DNA of 64,000 nt from JALYGJ01 sp963704325 (GCA_963704325.1 OY969885.1:1922001-1986000), one strand, 5' to 3'; counted from the first letter of the stretch, positions 39,465 to 48,855 are shown. The notes: generated from the letters alone by a model not told the origin. Numbers and translations: made by a program.

Positions 39465-39849
39465 TCAGGAGCTGGCTGCGGTCCGGCGCCCGGTAGTGGG
39501 CGCCGCGTCCTCGCGGCCGAGCATGGTCATCGCCATTGCGCCGCGCGGGCGCCAGGGCGAGGGCCACCAGCAGCCGGTTGGCGCCGCCAACGAACAGTCC
39601 GGTGGCCAGCCCGAGCGAGAAGCTCGTGCCAACGATGAGCGCCTGGCTGGGCATCGCGTCGAGCGCCTTCTGCGTGTCGCGCGCCGCAACCTGGGCGTTG
39701 GCGGCAACTTCGGGCAGGCGTGCGGCTGCGCGCTCGGCGGTATCGCGCACGACGCCTACGGCATCCTGTGCGTTCGATCCGAGCGCTCCGAGCATGCCGT
39801 GCTCGTCGGCGCCGTTCTCTGTCTGACTTGAGCTCTTGGTAGCGGCCAT
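39465..39849 (-). CDS. Small membrane-anchored helical protein, probable +1 indel
   Basis: About 127 residues after repair. ATG 39849 has GGAGG 7 nt upstream. The protein has a polar start (MAATKSSSQTENGADEHGML), an amphipathic helix (VRDTAERAAARLPEVAANAQ), then one TM helix (SQALIVGTSFSLGLATGLFV) resembling ElaB/DUF883-type ribosome or membrane anchors. As written the frame runs through the terminator into the opposite gene. Removing one G from GGG at 39547-39549 instead ends it at 39465, just before the terminator, with PRGAMAMTMLGREDAAPTTG; I prefer that reading. Confidence 0.6.
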
Positions 39850-39956
39850 GGTGTCCTCCGCGGTGTATCCAGTTGTGACAGGTACATGATGACCCTCATC
39901 GCGCTTCCAACGCACCGGCAACCGCTCGTGGGCTCTATCAGACCGATTACAGGGCT

Positions 39957-42686
39957 CTAGCCTCCCGGAGCGGCCGTGGGTGCCGGCGTGGGCTGTTCCG
40001 GCAGTGGTGTGGGCGGCTGGCCGGTCGGTGTGGGGCCCGGAATTGGCGGCAGGGTTGGCGGCGGCAGCGTGGGCGCCGTGGCGCAGTCGACCGGCGCGAT
40101 GAAGCCGCCCCAGTCGCGTCTTCCGAACAGGTACGAGGTCGCGCTGTTGTTCACGCTGCGCCGACCCGGTCCGCGGCGCGCGCGGTCCATCCAGTCGATG
40201 TCGGCCAGGATCCAGCGCTCGGGCGCCCGGCCCTGCTCGACCTGGACGATGTCGACGAACCACCGATTGCACATCTGGCGATAAAGCAGGCCGCGCTCGT
40301 CCACCTCGCGCTCGCCGCCCGGCTGGGTGCCCTCGATGAAGTACTCGACACGCGTCTCGCGCGTCCATGGACCGGGTGCACCACCCGACCACAAATCGAT
40401 GGTCGACGCGACAACGCCCTGCGGCGGAGTCGGGAAGGGCGCGTTGGGCCAAGGCTCAGCCAGCTCGCGCAGGAAGGCCGACCAGATGCGGCCCGGACCG
40501 TCGGCGGCGATGATCTCGATGTCGCCGCCGTTGGGCGGGCTGCCATCGCTGTTGCCCAGCCAGACCGAGGCCACGATGTGCGGTGCCGCCGGATCTGCCG
40601 GCGGCCCCAGGTAGCCGTAGACGGACAGGTCCTTCAGGTCGTTGGTGGTGCCCGTCTTGGCTGCAGCGAAGCGGCGCACCTCGCCCGGCAGGAGCGGATC
40701 GGTCGACTCGTTCACGATCTGCAGGCGCGGACCAAAGATGTTGTTGACGACTGGGTCCGTGCTGTCCTTGAGGATGTCCGTCACGAGCCACGAGGCCGGC
40801 TCGCTGACAACCTGGCGCGGGGCGTTATCGGGCACGATCGGCAGCTCGTTGCCCTCGCTGTCGAAGACCTGCAGGATGGGCCGCGGATCCTCCTGCGCGC
40901 CGGAGTTGGCCAGCGCCCCGAACGCGGACGTGAGCTCGACCATGTTCGTCTCCGCCGTGCCGATCGCGCCGGCCAGGCCGGCCTGGGCCAGGTGGCGGTC
41001 GCCGCGCGCGAAGCTCAGGCCCATCTGCTTGGCCAGTGCGGCAACGGTCTCAACTCCGACGCGGTCCAGGGCGCGGATGACCGGGATGTTGAGCGAGTAC
41101 GTCAGCGCATCGCGCAACAGCACCGGGCCGCGTTCGCGCACGTCGGCGTTGCGTGGGAACCAACCGCGCGCGAACTCGGTCGTCACGTCGAGCAACAGCG
41201 ATCCCGGCGTGAGGACGCCCTGGTCGAAGCCGGCCGCGTAGACGAGCGGCTTCCACGCCGATCCGGGTTGGCGGTAGCCCCGCCCGGCAACATCGAACTT
41301 GGGATCCAGCTGGGGCGAGGCGAGGTCGTCACGGTAGTAGCCGGCGCTGCCAACGTAGGCCAGGATGTCGCCTGTTCGGGCGTCCATCGCAACCAGCGCG
41401 CCGTTGCGAATGTCCAGCCCGTGGAGCGCCTCGATCCACGGCCGGTCCTTTTCCAGCCCGGCCGCCTCGATCGCATCGATCATCTGCCCGGGCGGCAGGT
41501 TGGTGTAGACCGCGCCGGCAGTGATGAACTTCTCGGCCAGCTCCTGGGCGCGCATGTCCAGGCTGGTGATGACCCGGTAGCCACCGCGATCCGCCGGCGC
41601 GCGATCGGCCAGCAACGCGTCCAGCTGGGCCTTGGCGTACCAGACGAAGTGGGGTGCCTTGAAGACGACCGGCTCTGGCTCGATGAGCACGATCGGCTCG
41701 TTGAGCGACTGCTCGAGCTGCTCGTCTGTCAGGCGGATGTAGTGGCCGTGGCCGTCGGCCAGCGCGCCCAGGATGAAGTTGCGCCGCTCGATGGGCGGTG
41801 GCAGCTGCTCACCGGCGATGGACCGGGTGGGCACCACCAGCCGGCCGGCCGAGTCACGTTCGGCCCACTTGTAGAGGTCGTACGTGTCCGGCGCCTGGGG
41901 CAGCCCGGCCAGCGTCGCCGCCTGCGACGGCGTGAGCAGCTTGAGATCCGTTACGCCGAAGTAGACCTCGGCCGCGGCGGCCACTCCGTAAGCCTGGTGG
42001 CCGTAATAGATCTGGTTCAGGTACGCGGTCAGGATGCGCTCCTTGCCCTCTTCGCCGGGGAACTCGCGCGTCAGGTTGCGTGCCTGCAGGATCTCCTTGA
42101 CCTTGCGCACCCACACGTCACCTTCGAGCACTTCCTGGGGCAGCAGCCGGGCGCGCGCGAACTGCTGCGTGATCGTTGAAGCGCCGCGATCGCGCACGCC
42201 GGTGATGCTCTCGATCACGGCCGCAGCGATGGCGTTCGGGTCGTAGCCCTCGTTCTCCCAGAACGTGCGGTCCTCAACCGCGATCGTCGCGTCAAGCAGG
42301 ACCTTGGGGATCGTCTCGAAGTTGACCACTCGGCGCCGCTCGAGCTGGAAGCGGGCCAGCTCCACCGTGCCGGTGCGGTCGTAGATGACCGACGGCTGGG
42401 CGAACTCCAGGTCCTCGAAACCGCCCACGGAGGGCAGCTCCGTCTCCATCTGGTTGACGAATGACAGGCCGGTCGCAACGCCCATCACGACCATGAACGT
42501 GGTCAGGACGAAGAAGCCCAGCACGCTGAACAGCGCCGTCAGCGGATAGACGTAGCGCGGCCCCTTGGCCCTTGGTCGCGCGCGGATGCGCTGAATGGCG
42601 ACGCGCCGCATGTGGGGGTTGCGCCGGCCATTTCCGTTGCCGTTGCCGTTGCGCGGTCGACCCCGCGCCGGCTGTCCTCGATACAC
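39957..42686 (-). CDS. Class A penicillin-binding protein (PBP1A-like)
   Basis: 909-residue bifunctional peptidoglycan synthase. A basic, Gly/Asn-repeat N-terminal tail is followed by one TM (about 50-75, LTALFSVLGFFVLTTFMVVM). The GT51 glycosyltransferase has catalytic Glu in AVEDRTFWENEGYDP and GASTITQQFARARLLPQE. The transpeptidase has the active Ser in GSAWKPLVYA (SxxK, about residue 475), SLN in YSLNIPV and KTG in AAKTGTTND (about 675). The C-terminus ends in a proline/threonine-rich tail after a cysteine-containing extension (QMCNRWFVD, PVDCAT). Confidence 0.95.
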   Translation of the reverse strand: MYRGQPARGRPRNGNGNGNGRRNPHMRRVAIQRIRARPRAKGPRYVYPLTALFSVLGFFVLTTFMVVMGVATGLSFVNQMETELPSVGGFEDLEFAQPSVIYDRTGTVELARFQLERRRVVNFETIPKVLLDATIAVEDRTFWENEGYDPNAIAAAVIESITGVRDRGASTITQQFARARLLPQEVLEGDVWVRKVKEILQARNLTREFPGEEGKERILTAYLNQIYYGHQAYGVAAAAEVYFGVTDLKLLTPSQAATLAGLPQAPDTYDLYKWAERDSAGRLVVPTRSIAGEQLPPPIERRNFILGALADGHGHYIRLTDEQLEQSLNEPIVLIEPEPVVFKAPHFVWYAKAQLDALLADRAPADRGGYRVITSLDMRAQELAEKFITAGAVYTNLPPGQMIDAIEAAGLEKDRPWIEALHGLDIRNGALVAMDARTGDILAYVGSAGYYRDDLASPQLDPKFDVAGRGYRQPGSAWKPLVYAAGFDQGVLTPGSLLLDVTTEFARGWFPRNADVRERGPVLLRDALTYSLNIPVIRALDRVGVETVAALAKQMGLSFARGDRHLAQAGLAGAIGTAETNMVELTSAFGALANSGAQEDPRPILQVFDSEGNELPIVPDNAPRQVVSEPASWLVTDILKDSTDPVVNNIFGPRLQIVNESTDPLLPGEVRRFAAAKTGTTNDLKDLSVYGYLGPPADPAAPHIVASVWLGNSDGSPPNGGDIEIIAADGPGRIWSAFLRELAEPWPNAPFPTPPQGVVASTIDLWSGGAPGPWTRETRVEYFIEGTQPGGEREVDERGLLYRQMCNRWFVDIVQVEQGRAPERWILADIDWMDRARRGPGRRSVNNSATSYLFGRRDWGGFIAPVDCATAPTLPPPTLPPIPGPTPTGQPPTPLPEQPTPAPTAAPGG

Positions 42687-42754
42687 CTGTTCTCGAATTG
42701 TCAGTCAGTGGGCGGATGCATGCAGTCGGTGTGACGAGCGAGACGCTGAAAAGG

Positions 42755-43906
42755 TCACGCCACCCGTGCTTTGCGAGGTGCCCCGCGGCCCGTCTCCGAG
42801 CGGCGCCGGCTAACGTCGCTGGCCAGCCGACGGCGCAGGAGGCGGAGCACGAAACGCTCGTCCGCGCTCAGGGCACCCTGGCGCTCCAGCATCTGTGTGG
42901 CCTGGGTCTTGAGCTGGCCCACCAGGGCGCCGTCCATGTAGGCGTCGATGATCGCGGGGTGGATGTAGCACCGGCGACAGACCGCGGCGGTGTTGCCCAG
43001 GTCGGCGGCGACCTTCTCGACTGCGCGCTTCAACGCGGCGGCGGTGGGCTTGCCGGGCTCGCTTGCCTGTGCTGCGGCAGCCGATCGCGCGCCCTCGCCC
43101 GCCTGGTCTATCTCCTGCAGCGCGCGCGCTGCGAGCACGGTGCCTGCCCAGGTCCGGAAGTCCTTGGCCGAGAAGTCGTCGCCCATGGCCGAGCGGAGGT
43201 ATTCGTTGACGTCGTCCGAGTCGATGCTGCGCGGCTCGCCGTTCTCGTCCACATACTGGAAGAGGCGCTGCCCGGGCAAGTCCTGGCACGACCGGACGAC
43301 GCGCGCCAGGCGCCTGTCGCGCAGGCCGACCACGTGTTGCTTGCCGGCCTTGCCGCGAAACGAGAGTTTCAGGCCGGAGCTTGTCACCTTGGCGTGCCGG
43401 TCGCGCAGGGTCGTCAGTCCGTACGATCGATTGGTCCGCGCGTACTCCTCGTTGCCGACCCTGATGAGCGTCGTCTCGAGCAGTCGCACGGCCGCGGCAA
43501 GGACCTTCTCGCGCGGCATGCCGTGGCGGCGCAGGTCACGATCAACCTGGCGGCGCAGGCGGGGGAGCGCGCGGGCGAAGGCGATAGTGCGCTCGTACTT
43601 CGTCTCGTCGCGGGTCGCCTGCCACATGGCGTGGTAGCGGTACTGCCTTCGCCCGCGCGCGTCGCGACCGGTGGCCTGGATGTGGCCGCGCGGCGAAGTG
43701 CTGATCCACACCTCTTCCCAGGCGGGCGGGATGGCCAGTGCCGATATGCGGGCAATGGTGTCGCCGTCGGTGACGCGGTGGCCGTCGGCAGCGCGGTAAT
43801 AGAAGCCCTTGCCGCGCCGGCGGCGGGTCAGGCCAGGGTCGCTCGTGTCCACGTAGCGCAGGCCCACGGCGCGCGCGGCGACCAGCATCTCGTTCGGGGT
43901 GCTCAT
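42755..43906 (-). CDS. DNA topoisomerase IB
   Basis: 383-residue poxvirus-like type IB topoisomerase that relaxes supercoils through a 3'-phosphotyrosine. The N-terminal domain contains GLTRRRRGKGFYYRAADGHR. The catalytic domain has RVGNEEYARTNRSYGLTTLR (active Arg), LSFRGKAGKQH (catalytic Lys), SAKDFRTWAGTVLAA (second Arg) and the nucleophile Tyr in CRRCYIHPAIIDAYMDG (about residue 313). ATG 43906 is used; in-frame codons further up add unrelated sequence. Divergent from the ABC operon; the 225-bp gap contains GTTGCAC twice 12 bp apart and no gene. Confidence 0.93.
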   Translation of the reverse strand: MSTPNEMLVAARAVGLRYVDTSDPGLTRRRRGKGFYYRAADGHRVTDGDTIARISALAIPPAWEEVWISTSPRGHIQATGRDARGRRQYRYHAMWQATRDETKYERTIAFARALPRLRRQVDRDLRRHGMPREKVLAAAVRLLETTLIRVGNEEYARTNRSYGLTTLRDRHAKVTSSGLKLSFRGKAGKQHVVGLRDRRLARVVRSCQDLPGQRLFQYVDENGEPRSIDSDDVNEYLRSAMGDDFSAKDFRTWAGTVLAARALQEIDQAGEGARSAAAAQASEPGKPTAAALKRAVEKVAADLGNTAAVCRRCYIHPAIIDAYMDGALVGQLKTQATQMLERQGALSADERFVLRLLRRRLASDVSRRRSETGRGAPRKARVA

Positions 43907-44131
43907 CAGTGCTCTCAACGCTAGCCGCAGCAGGTCGGGCCCGTCGAGGCGTGCCGGTTGCACTTCTCGTTGCACCCTGCTTGCAGAGCACCACGCGGGG
44001 CGTGCAGGTGCCGCGTTGGGATGGAGTTGCAGCATGGCAAGCGCCGCACGCGATTGCCGCCCGATCAGCCTGCTGCGATCGTCCGCTTACCGGTCGGCGC
44101 CCCCAACAGACCGCTATATGCTGGAGAACGA

Positions 44132-45190
44132 TTGGCAATTCCTTCCGTCGGCGGTCCGCCGGCTCAGGCCCCCACGAACTCGAACGTGGCCCCGACCGGC
44201 CCTACTGCCACCACTCCCGTCGTGCTCGACAAGGTGAGCAAGCGCTTCGGCGACGTCACCGGTGTCGAGGACATCACGCTCAGCGTGGAGCGCGGAACGA
44301 TGCTCGGCGTCATCGGGCCGAGTGGCGCCGGCAAGACGACCACGATCCGGATCATCACCGGCGGGCTGGAGACGGACTCCGGGACGGCGCGTGTGCTGGG
44401 TGAGGATCCCCGCCACTTCCGGCGCCGGACGCGCGAAAAGATCGGCTATATGCCGCAGCTGTTCGTGCTCTACCCGGACCTGACCGCGCGCGAGAACGTC
44501 GACTTCATGGCCGCCCTTTTCGGCATTGCGCCATGGCGCCGAGGCAAGCGGATTGCCGAGGTGCTCGAGCTGGTCGACCTGACCGAGGCCCGCGATCGGC
44601 GCGCATCGGCAATGTCGGGCGGCATGCAGCGCCGGCTGGAACTCGCATGCGCGCTGGTCCACAAGCCGATCCTGCTCGTGCTCGACGAGCCCACGGCGGG
44701 CATCGATCCACTGCTCCGGACGCGCGTCTGGGACGAGCTGGAGCGTCTGCGCGGCGAGGGCGTCACGATCCTGGTCACCACGCAGTACGTGACAGAAGCC
44801 GAGTACTGCGACGACGTGGCGCTCATCTCGGACGGGCGCCTCGTCGCCCACGCGCCGCCGCAGGAGCTGCGCAAGCAGGCACTCGGCGGTGAGGTGATCG
44901 AAGTCGGCACCCACCAACCGATTGACGCCCGGGCGCTGGCGCCAATCCAGGGCGTAGTCGGCGTCCGTCAGACGGGGCCGGCGCAGCTACTGGTCATCGC
45001 CGAGAACGCAGGCCTGGCCAGCCCGCTCGTGAACGACGCGATCGAGGCGGCCGGCGGCCAGGTGGAGTTCAGCCGCGAGTACCGGCCCACCTTTGACGAG
45101 GTCTTCGCTTCACTCGTCACGGCGGACATGGAGAAGCGCAAGCCACCCGACGGCCCCAGCGTCGACGCCGCCGAAGGGGGCATGAAGTGA
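44132..45190 (+). CDS. ABC transporter ATP-binding protein
   Basis: About 352 residues. Walker A GPSGAGKTTTIRIITGG is near residue 63, the signature MSGGMQRRLELACAL near 160, Walker B LVLDEPTAGIDP near 182 and the H-loop in TTQYVTEAEYC (Gln-Tyr in place of the usual His, an oddity seen in some exporters). It has the C-terminal regulatory extension of DrrA-like subunits. The start is uncertain: TTG 44132 has GGAG 6 nt upstream; the first ~25 residues are Pro/Thr-rich. Its stop overlaps the permease GTG (GTGA at 45187-45190). Confidence 0.9.
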   Translation: MAIPSVGGPPAQAPTNSNVAPTGPTATTPVVLDKVSKRFGDVTGVEDITLSVERGTMLGVIGPSGAGKTTTIRIITGGLETDSGTARVLGEDPRHFRRRTREKIGYMPQLFVLYPDLTARENVDFMAALFGIAPWRRGKRIAEVLELVDLTEARDRRASAMSGGMQRRLELACALVHKPILLVLDEPTAGIDPLLRTRVWDELERLRGEGVTILVTTQYVTEAEYCDDVALISDGRLVAHAPPQELRKQALGGEVIEVGTHQPIDARALAPIQGVVGVRQTGPAQLLVIAENAGLASPLVNDAIEAAGGQVEFSREYRPTFDEVFASLVTADMEKRKPPDGPSVDAAEGGMK

Positions 45191-46389
45191 GAGACCTCGT
45201 CGTAGGACCGTTCAAGTCGGTCATCCGCATCCTGGCCCAGGTGCGCAAGGAGCTGATCCAGGTCCGGCGCCGACCGGGCGCGTTCTTCAGCCTCGTCCTG
45301 GGTCCGTTCCTGATCATGGCCGTGTTCGGCCTGGGCTACACCGGCGTGCGCAAGCCGCTGGCAACTTCGATCGTCATTCCGGCCGAGGTTGGCCTGTCGC
45401 GCGATGCCGCGTACTACCAGGGTCTGGCCGGCGCACCGCTCGAGATCCGCGAGGTCACGGACAACAGGGCAGCGGCAGAGGCACAGCTCGTCAACCGCGA
45501 GCTGGACGTGGTCGTCATCGCCCCGGCCGATGCCGCCCAGCGCTTGCGCGCCGGCCAGCATGCCGTGATCGAGGTGCTGATCAACTCAGTCGACCCGGTA
45601 AGTGCCTCCTACGGGCAGTTCATGGCCCAGGTGCTCAATCAGCACATCAACGAGGAGATCATCAAGCGCGCCGTCACCGAAGGCCAGCGCTTCCTGATTG
45701 ACGTAGGCGGTGAGCTGTCCGAGGTGCCGCCCGAGGTGATCGCCAAGCCGACGCTTGTCTACGTGGTCAACATCGCGCCCACTTCACCGAGTGTCGTCGC
45801 GTTCGCCGCGCCGGCCGCGCTGGCCCTCATGCTCCAGCACATGGCCGTGACGCTGACTGCGCTGTCGTTCGTGCGCGAGCGGCTGTCGGGCGCCATGGAG
45901 TTGTTTCGCATCTCGCCGGTCAACTCGCTCGAGCTCGCGCTGGGCAAGTACATCGGCCTGGGCATCGTCAGCGCGATCATCGCCACCATCTCGGCGCTGC
46001 TCATGGTCGGCGCCCTGGGCGTGCCACTGCTGGGCAGCCCGTGGCTCGTGGCCGGGATCATCGCGCTGCTCGTCATCTCCAGCCTGGGCCTGGGTCTGAT
46101 CATCTCGGTCGTATCCGATTCGGAGCGCCAGGCAGTCCAGCTCGCGTTGCTGCTCCTGCTCGCGTCGGTCTTCTTCAGCGGCTTCGTGCTGCCCGTCAGC
46201 GAGTTCCGCGAGGGCGTCCAGCTGGCGTCCTATTCTCTGCCCGTGACGCACGGCATCAAGCTGCTCCAGGACGTGATGCTGCGTGGCGACACGAACGCCT
46301 GGTGGCAGCTCGGTGTGCTGGGCGCCCTGGCCCTTGCGTTCCTGGTACTGACCGTCTTCCTGCTGCGCCGGACGATGCGCAATGCCTGA
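45187..46389 (+). CDS. ABC-2 type transporter permease (YhgE/drug-export-like)
   Basis: 400 residues with a GTG start. One N-terminal TM (RPGAFFSLVLGPFLIMAVFG) is followed by a large extracytoplasmic domain (about 60-190, LEIREVTDNRAAAEAQLVNR and later VIEVLINSVDPVSASYGQFM), then five TM helices including MAVTLTALSFVRERLSGAME, IVSAIIATISALLMVGALGV and LLLLLASVFFSGFVLPVSEF. This is the ABC2_membrane_3 layout of drug or polymer exporters. It is coupled to the ATPase upstream and overlaps the next gene by 8 nt. Confidence 0.9.
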   Translation: MRDLVVGPFKSVIRILAQVRKELIQVRRRPGAFFSLVLGPFLIMAVFGLGYTGVRKPLATSIVIPAEVGLSRDAAYYQGLAGAPLEIREVTDNRAAAEAQLVNRELDVVVIAPADAAQRLRAGQHAVIEVLINSVDPVSASYGQFMAQVLNQHINEEIIKRAVTEGQRFLIDVGGELSEVPPEVIAKPTLVYVVNIAPTSPSVVAFAAPAALALMLQHMAVTLTALSFVRERLSGAMELFRISPVNSLELALGKYIGLGIVSAIIATISALLMVGALGVPLLGSPWLVAGIIALLVISSLGLGLIISVVSDSERQAVQLALLLLLASVFFSGFVLPVSEFREGVQLASYSLPVTHGIKLLQDVMLRGDTNAWWQLGVLGALALAFLVLTVFLLRRTMRNA

Positions 46390-47089
46390 CGCCCACAACA
46401 CGGTCGGTGTGAGCCGCGGCAGGCGCCCGGCGCTGCGCGTGCTGGGGCTTGGCCTGATCGTCTACGGGCTGATCGGCATCGCCATCTTCGTCGTCGTTGC
46501 GCAGGCCATCAATCGGCCGTTGGAGCGCGCGCGGCGGCTGTCCGAATCGGTCGAGGAGCAGCGCGCCGCGCTGGTCGACGCGCTCGATCAGGCTGAGGTG
46601 ACCATCGAGCAGATGTCTGACGGCGTGGGCGGCATGGACACCAGCCTGACCGATGCGCGCGCGGCCACGGATCGTGCATCGCTGATCGCGACGGGCGTGG
46701 CCACGAGCATGTACCAGCTGCGTGACTCGATGCTGATCACGATCCCGATCATCGGTGGGCAGCCGCTGGCTGGCCTCGCCCCGGGCTTTGACACGAGCGC
46801 CCAGCAGCTGGCGCTGCTTTCGCAGGACCTGACCGCGATAGGAACGGCGCTCGACCTCAATCGCGTCGACGTCAATGCCACCACCGCAGACCTGACCGAG
46901 CTCGCCGATTCTGTTGGCGAGCTGAGCACGGCGGTTGATGACGGCCCGCCGATCGACATCTCCGTCGCGACGCTCAACTCGATGCGCCTGGCCATCTACG
47001 CCGTTGCGGGCTGGCTCGTGCTACTCGCGGTGGGCTGCGTCGCGGCCGGCCTCTACCTTCTCCTTGGTGGTCGCCGCCGCGCGATCTGA
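46382..47089 (+). CDS. Two-TM protein with extracytoplasmic coiled coil
   Basis: 235 residues. One TM near the N-terminus (RVLGLGLIVYGLIGIAIFVV) and one near the C-terminus (LAIYAVAGWLVLLAVGCVAA) bracket about 150 outward-facing residues rich in heptads (LERARRLSESVEEQRAALVD, TADLTELADSVGELSTAVDD), like the sensor region of chemoreceptors but with no signalling domain. Family not recognised. ATG 46382 lies inside the permease gene, so it is probably an accessory subunit of that exporter. Confidence 0.7.
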   Translation: MPDAHNTVGVSRGRRPALRVLGLGLIVYGLIGIAIFVVVAQAINRPLERARRLSESVEEQRAALVDALDQAEVTIEQMSDGVGGMDTSLTDARAATDRASLIATGVATSMYQLRDSMLITIPIIGGQPLAGLAPGFDTSAQQLALLSQDLTAIGTALDLNRVDVNATTADLTELADSVGELSTAVDDGPPIDISVATLNSMRLAIYAVAGWLVLLAVGCVAAGLYLLLGGRRRAI

Positions 47090-47136
47090 CGCGCCCAACG
47101 CCCGTGACCGGCGCGTGAAAGAATCACGTCTCCGCG

Positions 47137-47928
47137 ATGAGCCTTTCGTACGAGATCCTGCCGCTTGACGACCCGTTTCTGCGCGACCCGGCGCTGGACC
47201 TGGGCGGTCTCGCCCGGCACTGGGCCGCGATTGCAGCGCGGCGCTCAATCAACGCCGAGCAGATGCGCGGCGCCGACCGCCGCGCGCAGCGCCTGGGAGT
47301 GCCCGGCCGCGAGCTGATGGAGCAGGCTGGCTACTCCGTCGCGACCGCCGCGCGCGCTCTGCTCAACTCGATTGATCGCCCGTCTTCCGGTCTCGTGCTC
47401 GTCCTTGCCGGCCCGGGCAACAACGGCGGTGACGCTTTCGTCGCGGCGCGCCACCTGGCCGTTGCCGGAGTTCGCTGCTACGTGGTGCTGGTCGCCAGCG
47501 ACAGGCGACCGGGCACGGCCGATGCCGCGGCCAATTGGGACCAGCTCGCGCCTCTGGCCGGCATTGAGCGCACCCACGCGCCCGCCGGCCACGACGTGTC
47601 GCTGCTGCTCAACGGACTCGAGCGAGCGGCGCTGGTGATCGACGGGCTCCTTGGCACCGGCGTCCGCGGCCGGCTTCGTGAGCCGATCGACCAGGGCGTT
47701 GAGCTGTGCCTCGCCGCGCGCCGGCACGGTGTCCCTGTGCTCGCCATCGACACGCCCACGGCCCTCGACCTGACCTCCGGAGCGCCGTCCGATCCGAACG
47801 TGCAGGCCGACCTGACGGTCACTTTCCACCGTCCCAAGGACGGCCTGTTGACGCGCACGGGCAAAGCACATGCAGGCCGACTGCTGGTCGCGCCGATCGG
47901 CATTCCCACGCAGGCCGACCATGAGTGA
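47137..47928 (+). CDS. nnrE: NAD(P)H-hydrate epimerase (YjeF N-terminal domain only)
   Basis: 263 residues. It epimerises damaged R-NAD(P)HX to the S form for repair. Visible are INAEQMRGADRRAQRLGVPG, AGPGNNGGDAFVAARHLA (the Rossmann glycine-rich loop), LVIDGLLGTGVRGRLREPID (K/D site region) and LAIDTPTALDLTSGAP. The usual bacterial fusion with the ADP-dependent dehydratase (NnrD) is absent: the protein stops after the epimerase domain, so the dehydratase must lie elsewhere. A ~40-residue N-terminal extension precedes the domain. ATGAGTGA links it to the next gene with an 8-nt overlap. Confidence 0.88.
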   Translation: MSLSYEILPLDDPFLRDPALDLGGLARHWAAIAARRSINAEQMRGADRRAQRLGVPGRELMEQAGYSVATAARALLNSIDRPSSGLVLVLAGPGNNGGDAFVAARHLAVAGVRCYVVLVASDRRPGTADAAANWDQLAPLAGIERTHAPAGHDVSLLLNGLERAALVIDGLLGTGVRGRLREPIDQGVELCLAARRHGVPVLAIDTPTALDLTSGAPSDPNVQADLTVTFHRPKDGLLTRTGKAHAGRLLVAPIGIPTQADHE

Positions 47929-48121
47929 GCCCGGGTCGCGCGTGCGTGACCGCGACGTCGTCATCGCCGCGGCCCTCGTTGTCGCGGGCGTGCTCATCGT
48001 TGCCTGGCTGACCGGGTTGATCCCGGCCCTGGACAACGCGATCGGTCTGGCGCCGGTGGTCATCGTGGGGCTCGTCGCGGTGACGGTCTTCGTTCTCGCT
48101 CGGACGATGCGGCCGCGCTGA
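47921..48121 (+). CDS. Small two-TM membrane protein
   Basis: 66 residues from ATG 47921, overlapping the epimerase stop. A charged N-terminus (SEPGSRVRDRD) is followed by two TM helices, VVIAAALVVAGVLIVAWLTG and LAPVVIVGLVAVTVFVLART, and a basic end. Family not recognised; the overlap supports expression with nnrE. Convergent with plsY, 13 bp away. Confidence 0.6.
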   Translation: MSEPGSRVRDRDVVIAAALVVAGVLIVAWLTGLIPALDNAIGLAPVVIVGLVAVTVFVLARTMRPR

Positions 48122-48134
48122 TTCGCTGAGCGGC

Positions 48135-48761
48135 TCAGCTGCCGCCGCGCGCGGTTGGGTCGAAGCGGCGCTCCTCGCCGCGCACCAGGCGGCCGATGTT
48201 GTCATGGTGCGCGACCCACACCACGGCCACGCCCAGGACGCCGAACAGGAAGTCGGGCCAGTCGTTCATGCCTGCCACGACGAAGACGCCGATCCACGCC
48301 GCGCCGGCGGCCACGCCGAGCAGCGAGCCGAGCGAGACGTAGCGCGTCAGCCAGATCGTGCCGAAGAAGAAGGGCGCGGCGAGCAGTACGGCCAGTGGCT
48401 GGAGGAAGAGCGCCGCGCCGATGGCCGTGGCCACGCCTCGGCCGCCGTGGAAGCGCAGGAACACTGACGCCCACGCGCCCACAACGGCAGCGACCCCGGT
48501 GAGCGCCACTCCGAGCGATGAGGCGCCGACGAGGAAGGCAAGCAGAGCGGGCACGAAGCCCTTCAGGACGTCGAGTGCCGCCACTCCGATCGCCCGCCGC
48601 GCGCCCATCGCTCGCAATGCGTTCGTGCCGCCCGTTCGTCCGCTGCCCACCTTGCGCGGGTCGGTCGCCCCGGTCAGCCGCGCGACCAGCACGCCCATGG
48701 GCAGAGAGCCCAGCAGATAGCCGGCGACGATCACGGCAACGTCCAACCAGGGCTGCGCCAT
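48135..48761 (-). CDS. plsY: Glycerol-3-phosphate acyltransferase PlsY
   Basis: 208-residue membrane enzyme that transfers acyl from acyl-phosphate to glycerol-3-phosphate, the first step of phospholipid synthesis. Five TM helices carry the three PlsY motifs: VGSGRTGGTNALR (motif 1), FHGGRGVATAIGA (motif 2, GGR instead of the common GGK) and HHDNIGRLVRGEERRF (motif 3). ATG 48761 begins directly at the first helix (VAVIVAGYLLGSLPMGVLVA); in-frame codons upstream would invade the lpd promoter. Divergent from lpd. Confidence 0.95.
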   Translation of the reverse strand: MAQPWLDVAVIVAGYLLGSLPMGVLVARLTGATDPRKVGSGRTGGTNALRAMGARRAIGVAALDVLKGFVPALLAFLVGASSLGVALTGVAAVVGAWASVFLRFHGGRGVATAIGAALFLQPLAVLLAAPFFFGTIWLTRYVSLGSLLGVAAGAAWIGVFVVAGMNDWPDFLFGVLGVAVVWVAHHDNIGRLVRGEERRFDPTARGGS

Positions 48762-48855
48762 CACGCACGGCAGTATCGGCGTTTCTTGCGCCCTTCTGGG
48801 GGCCCGCGTACCATCCGCCGCGATGACCCCCGTGCTCCAGAACCACTGACCGCGC

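Noticed and set aside
40578..42179. Plus-strand open frame of 533 codons over the PBP gene
   Set aside because: Antisense to clear GT51/transpeptidase motifs; no recognisable domain.
42625..42662. Short tandem repeat (GTTGCC units) considered as a CRISPR-like or phase-variable tract
   Set aside because: Three or four 6-bp units encoding Gly-Asn in the PBP N-terminal tail; in-frame, no spacers.
44113..44120. TATATG-like -10 box before the ABC operon at 44132
   Set aside because: It touches the Shine-Dalgarno used for TTG 44132, so both cannot serve the same start; evidence too thin to call.
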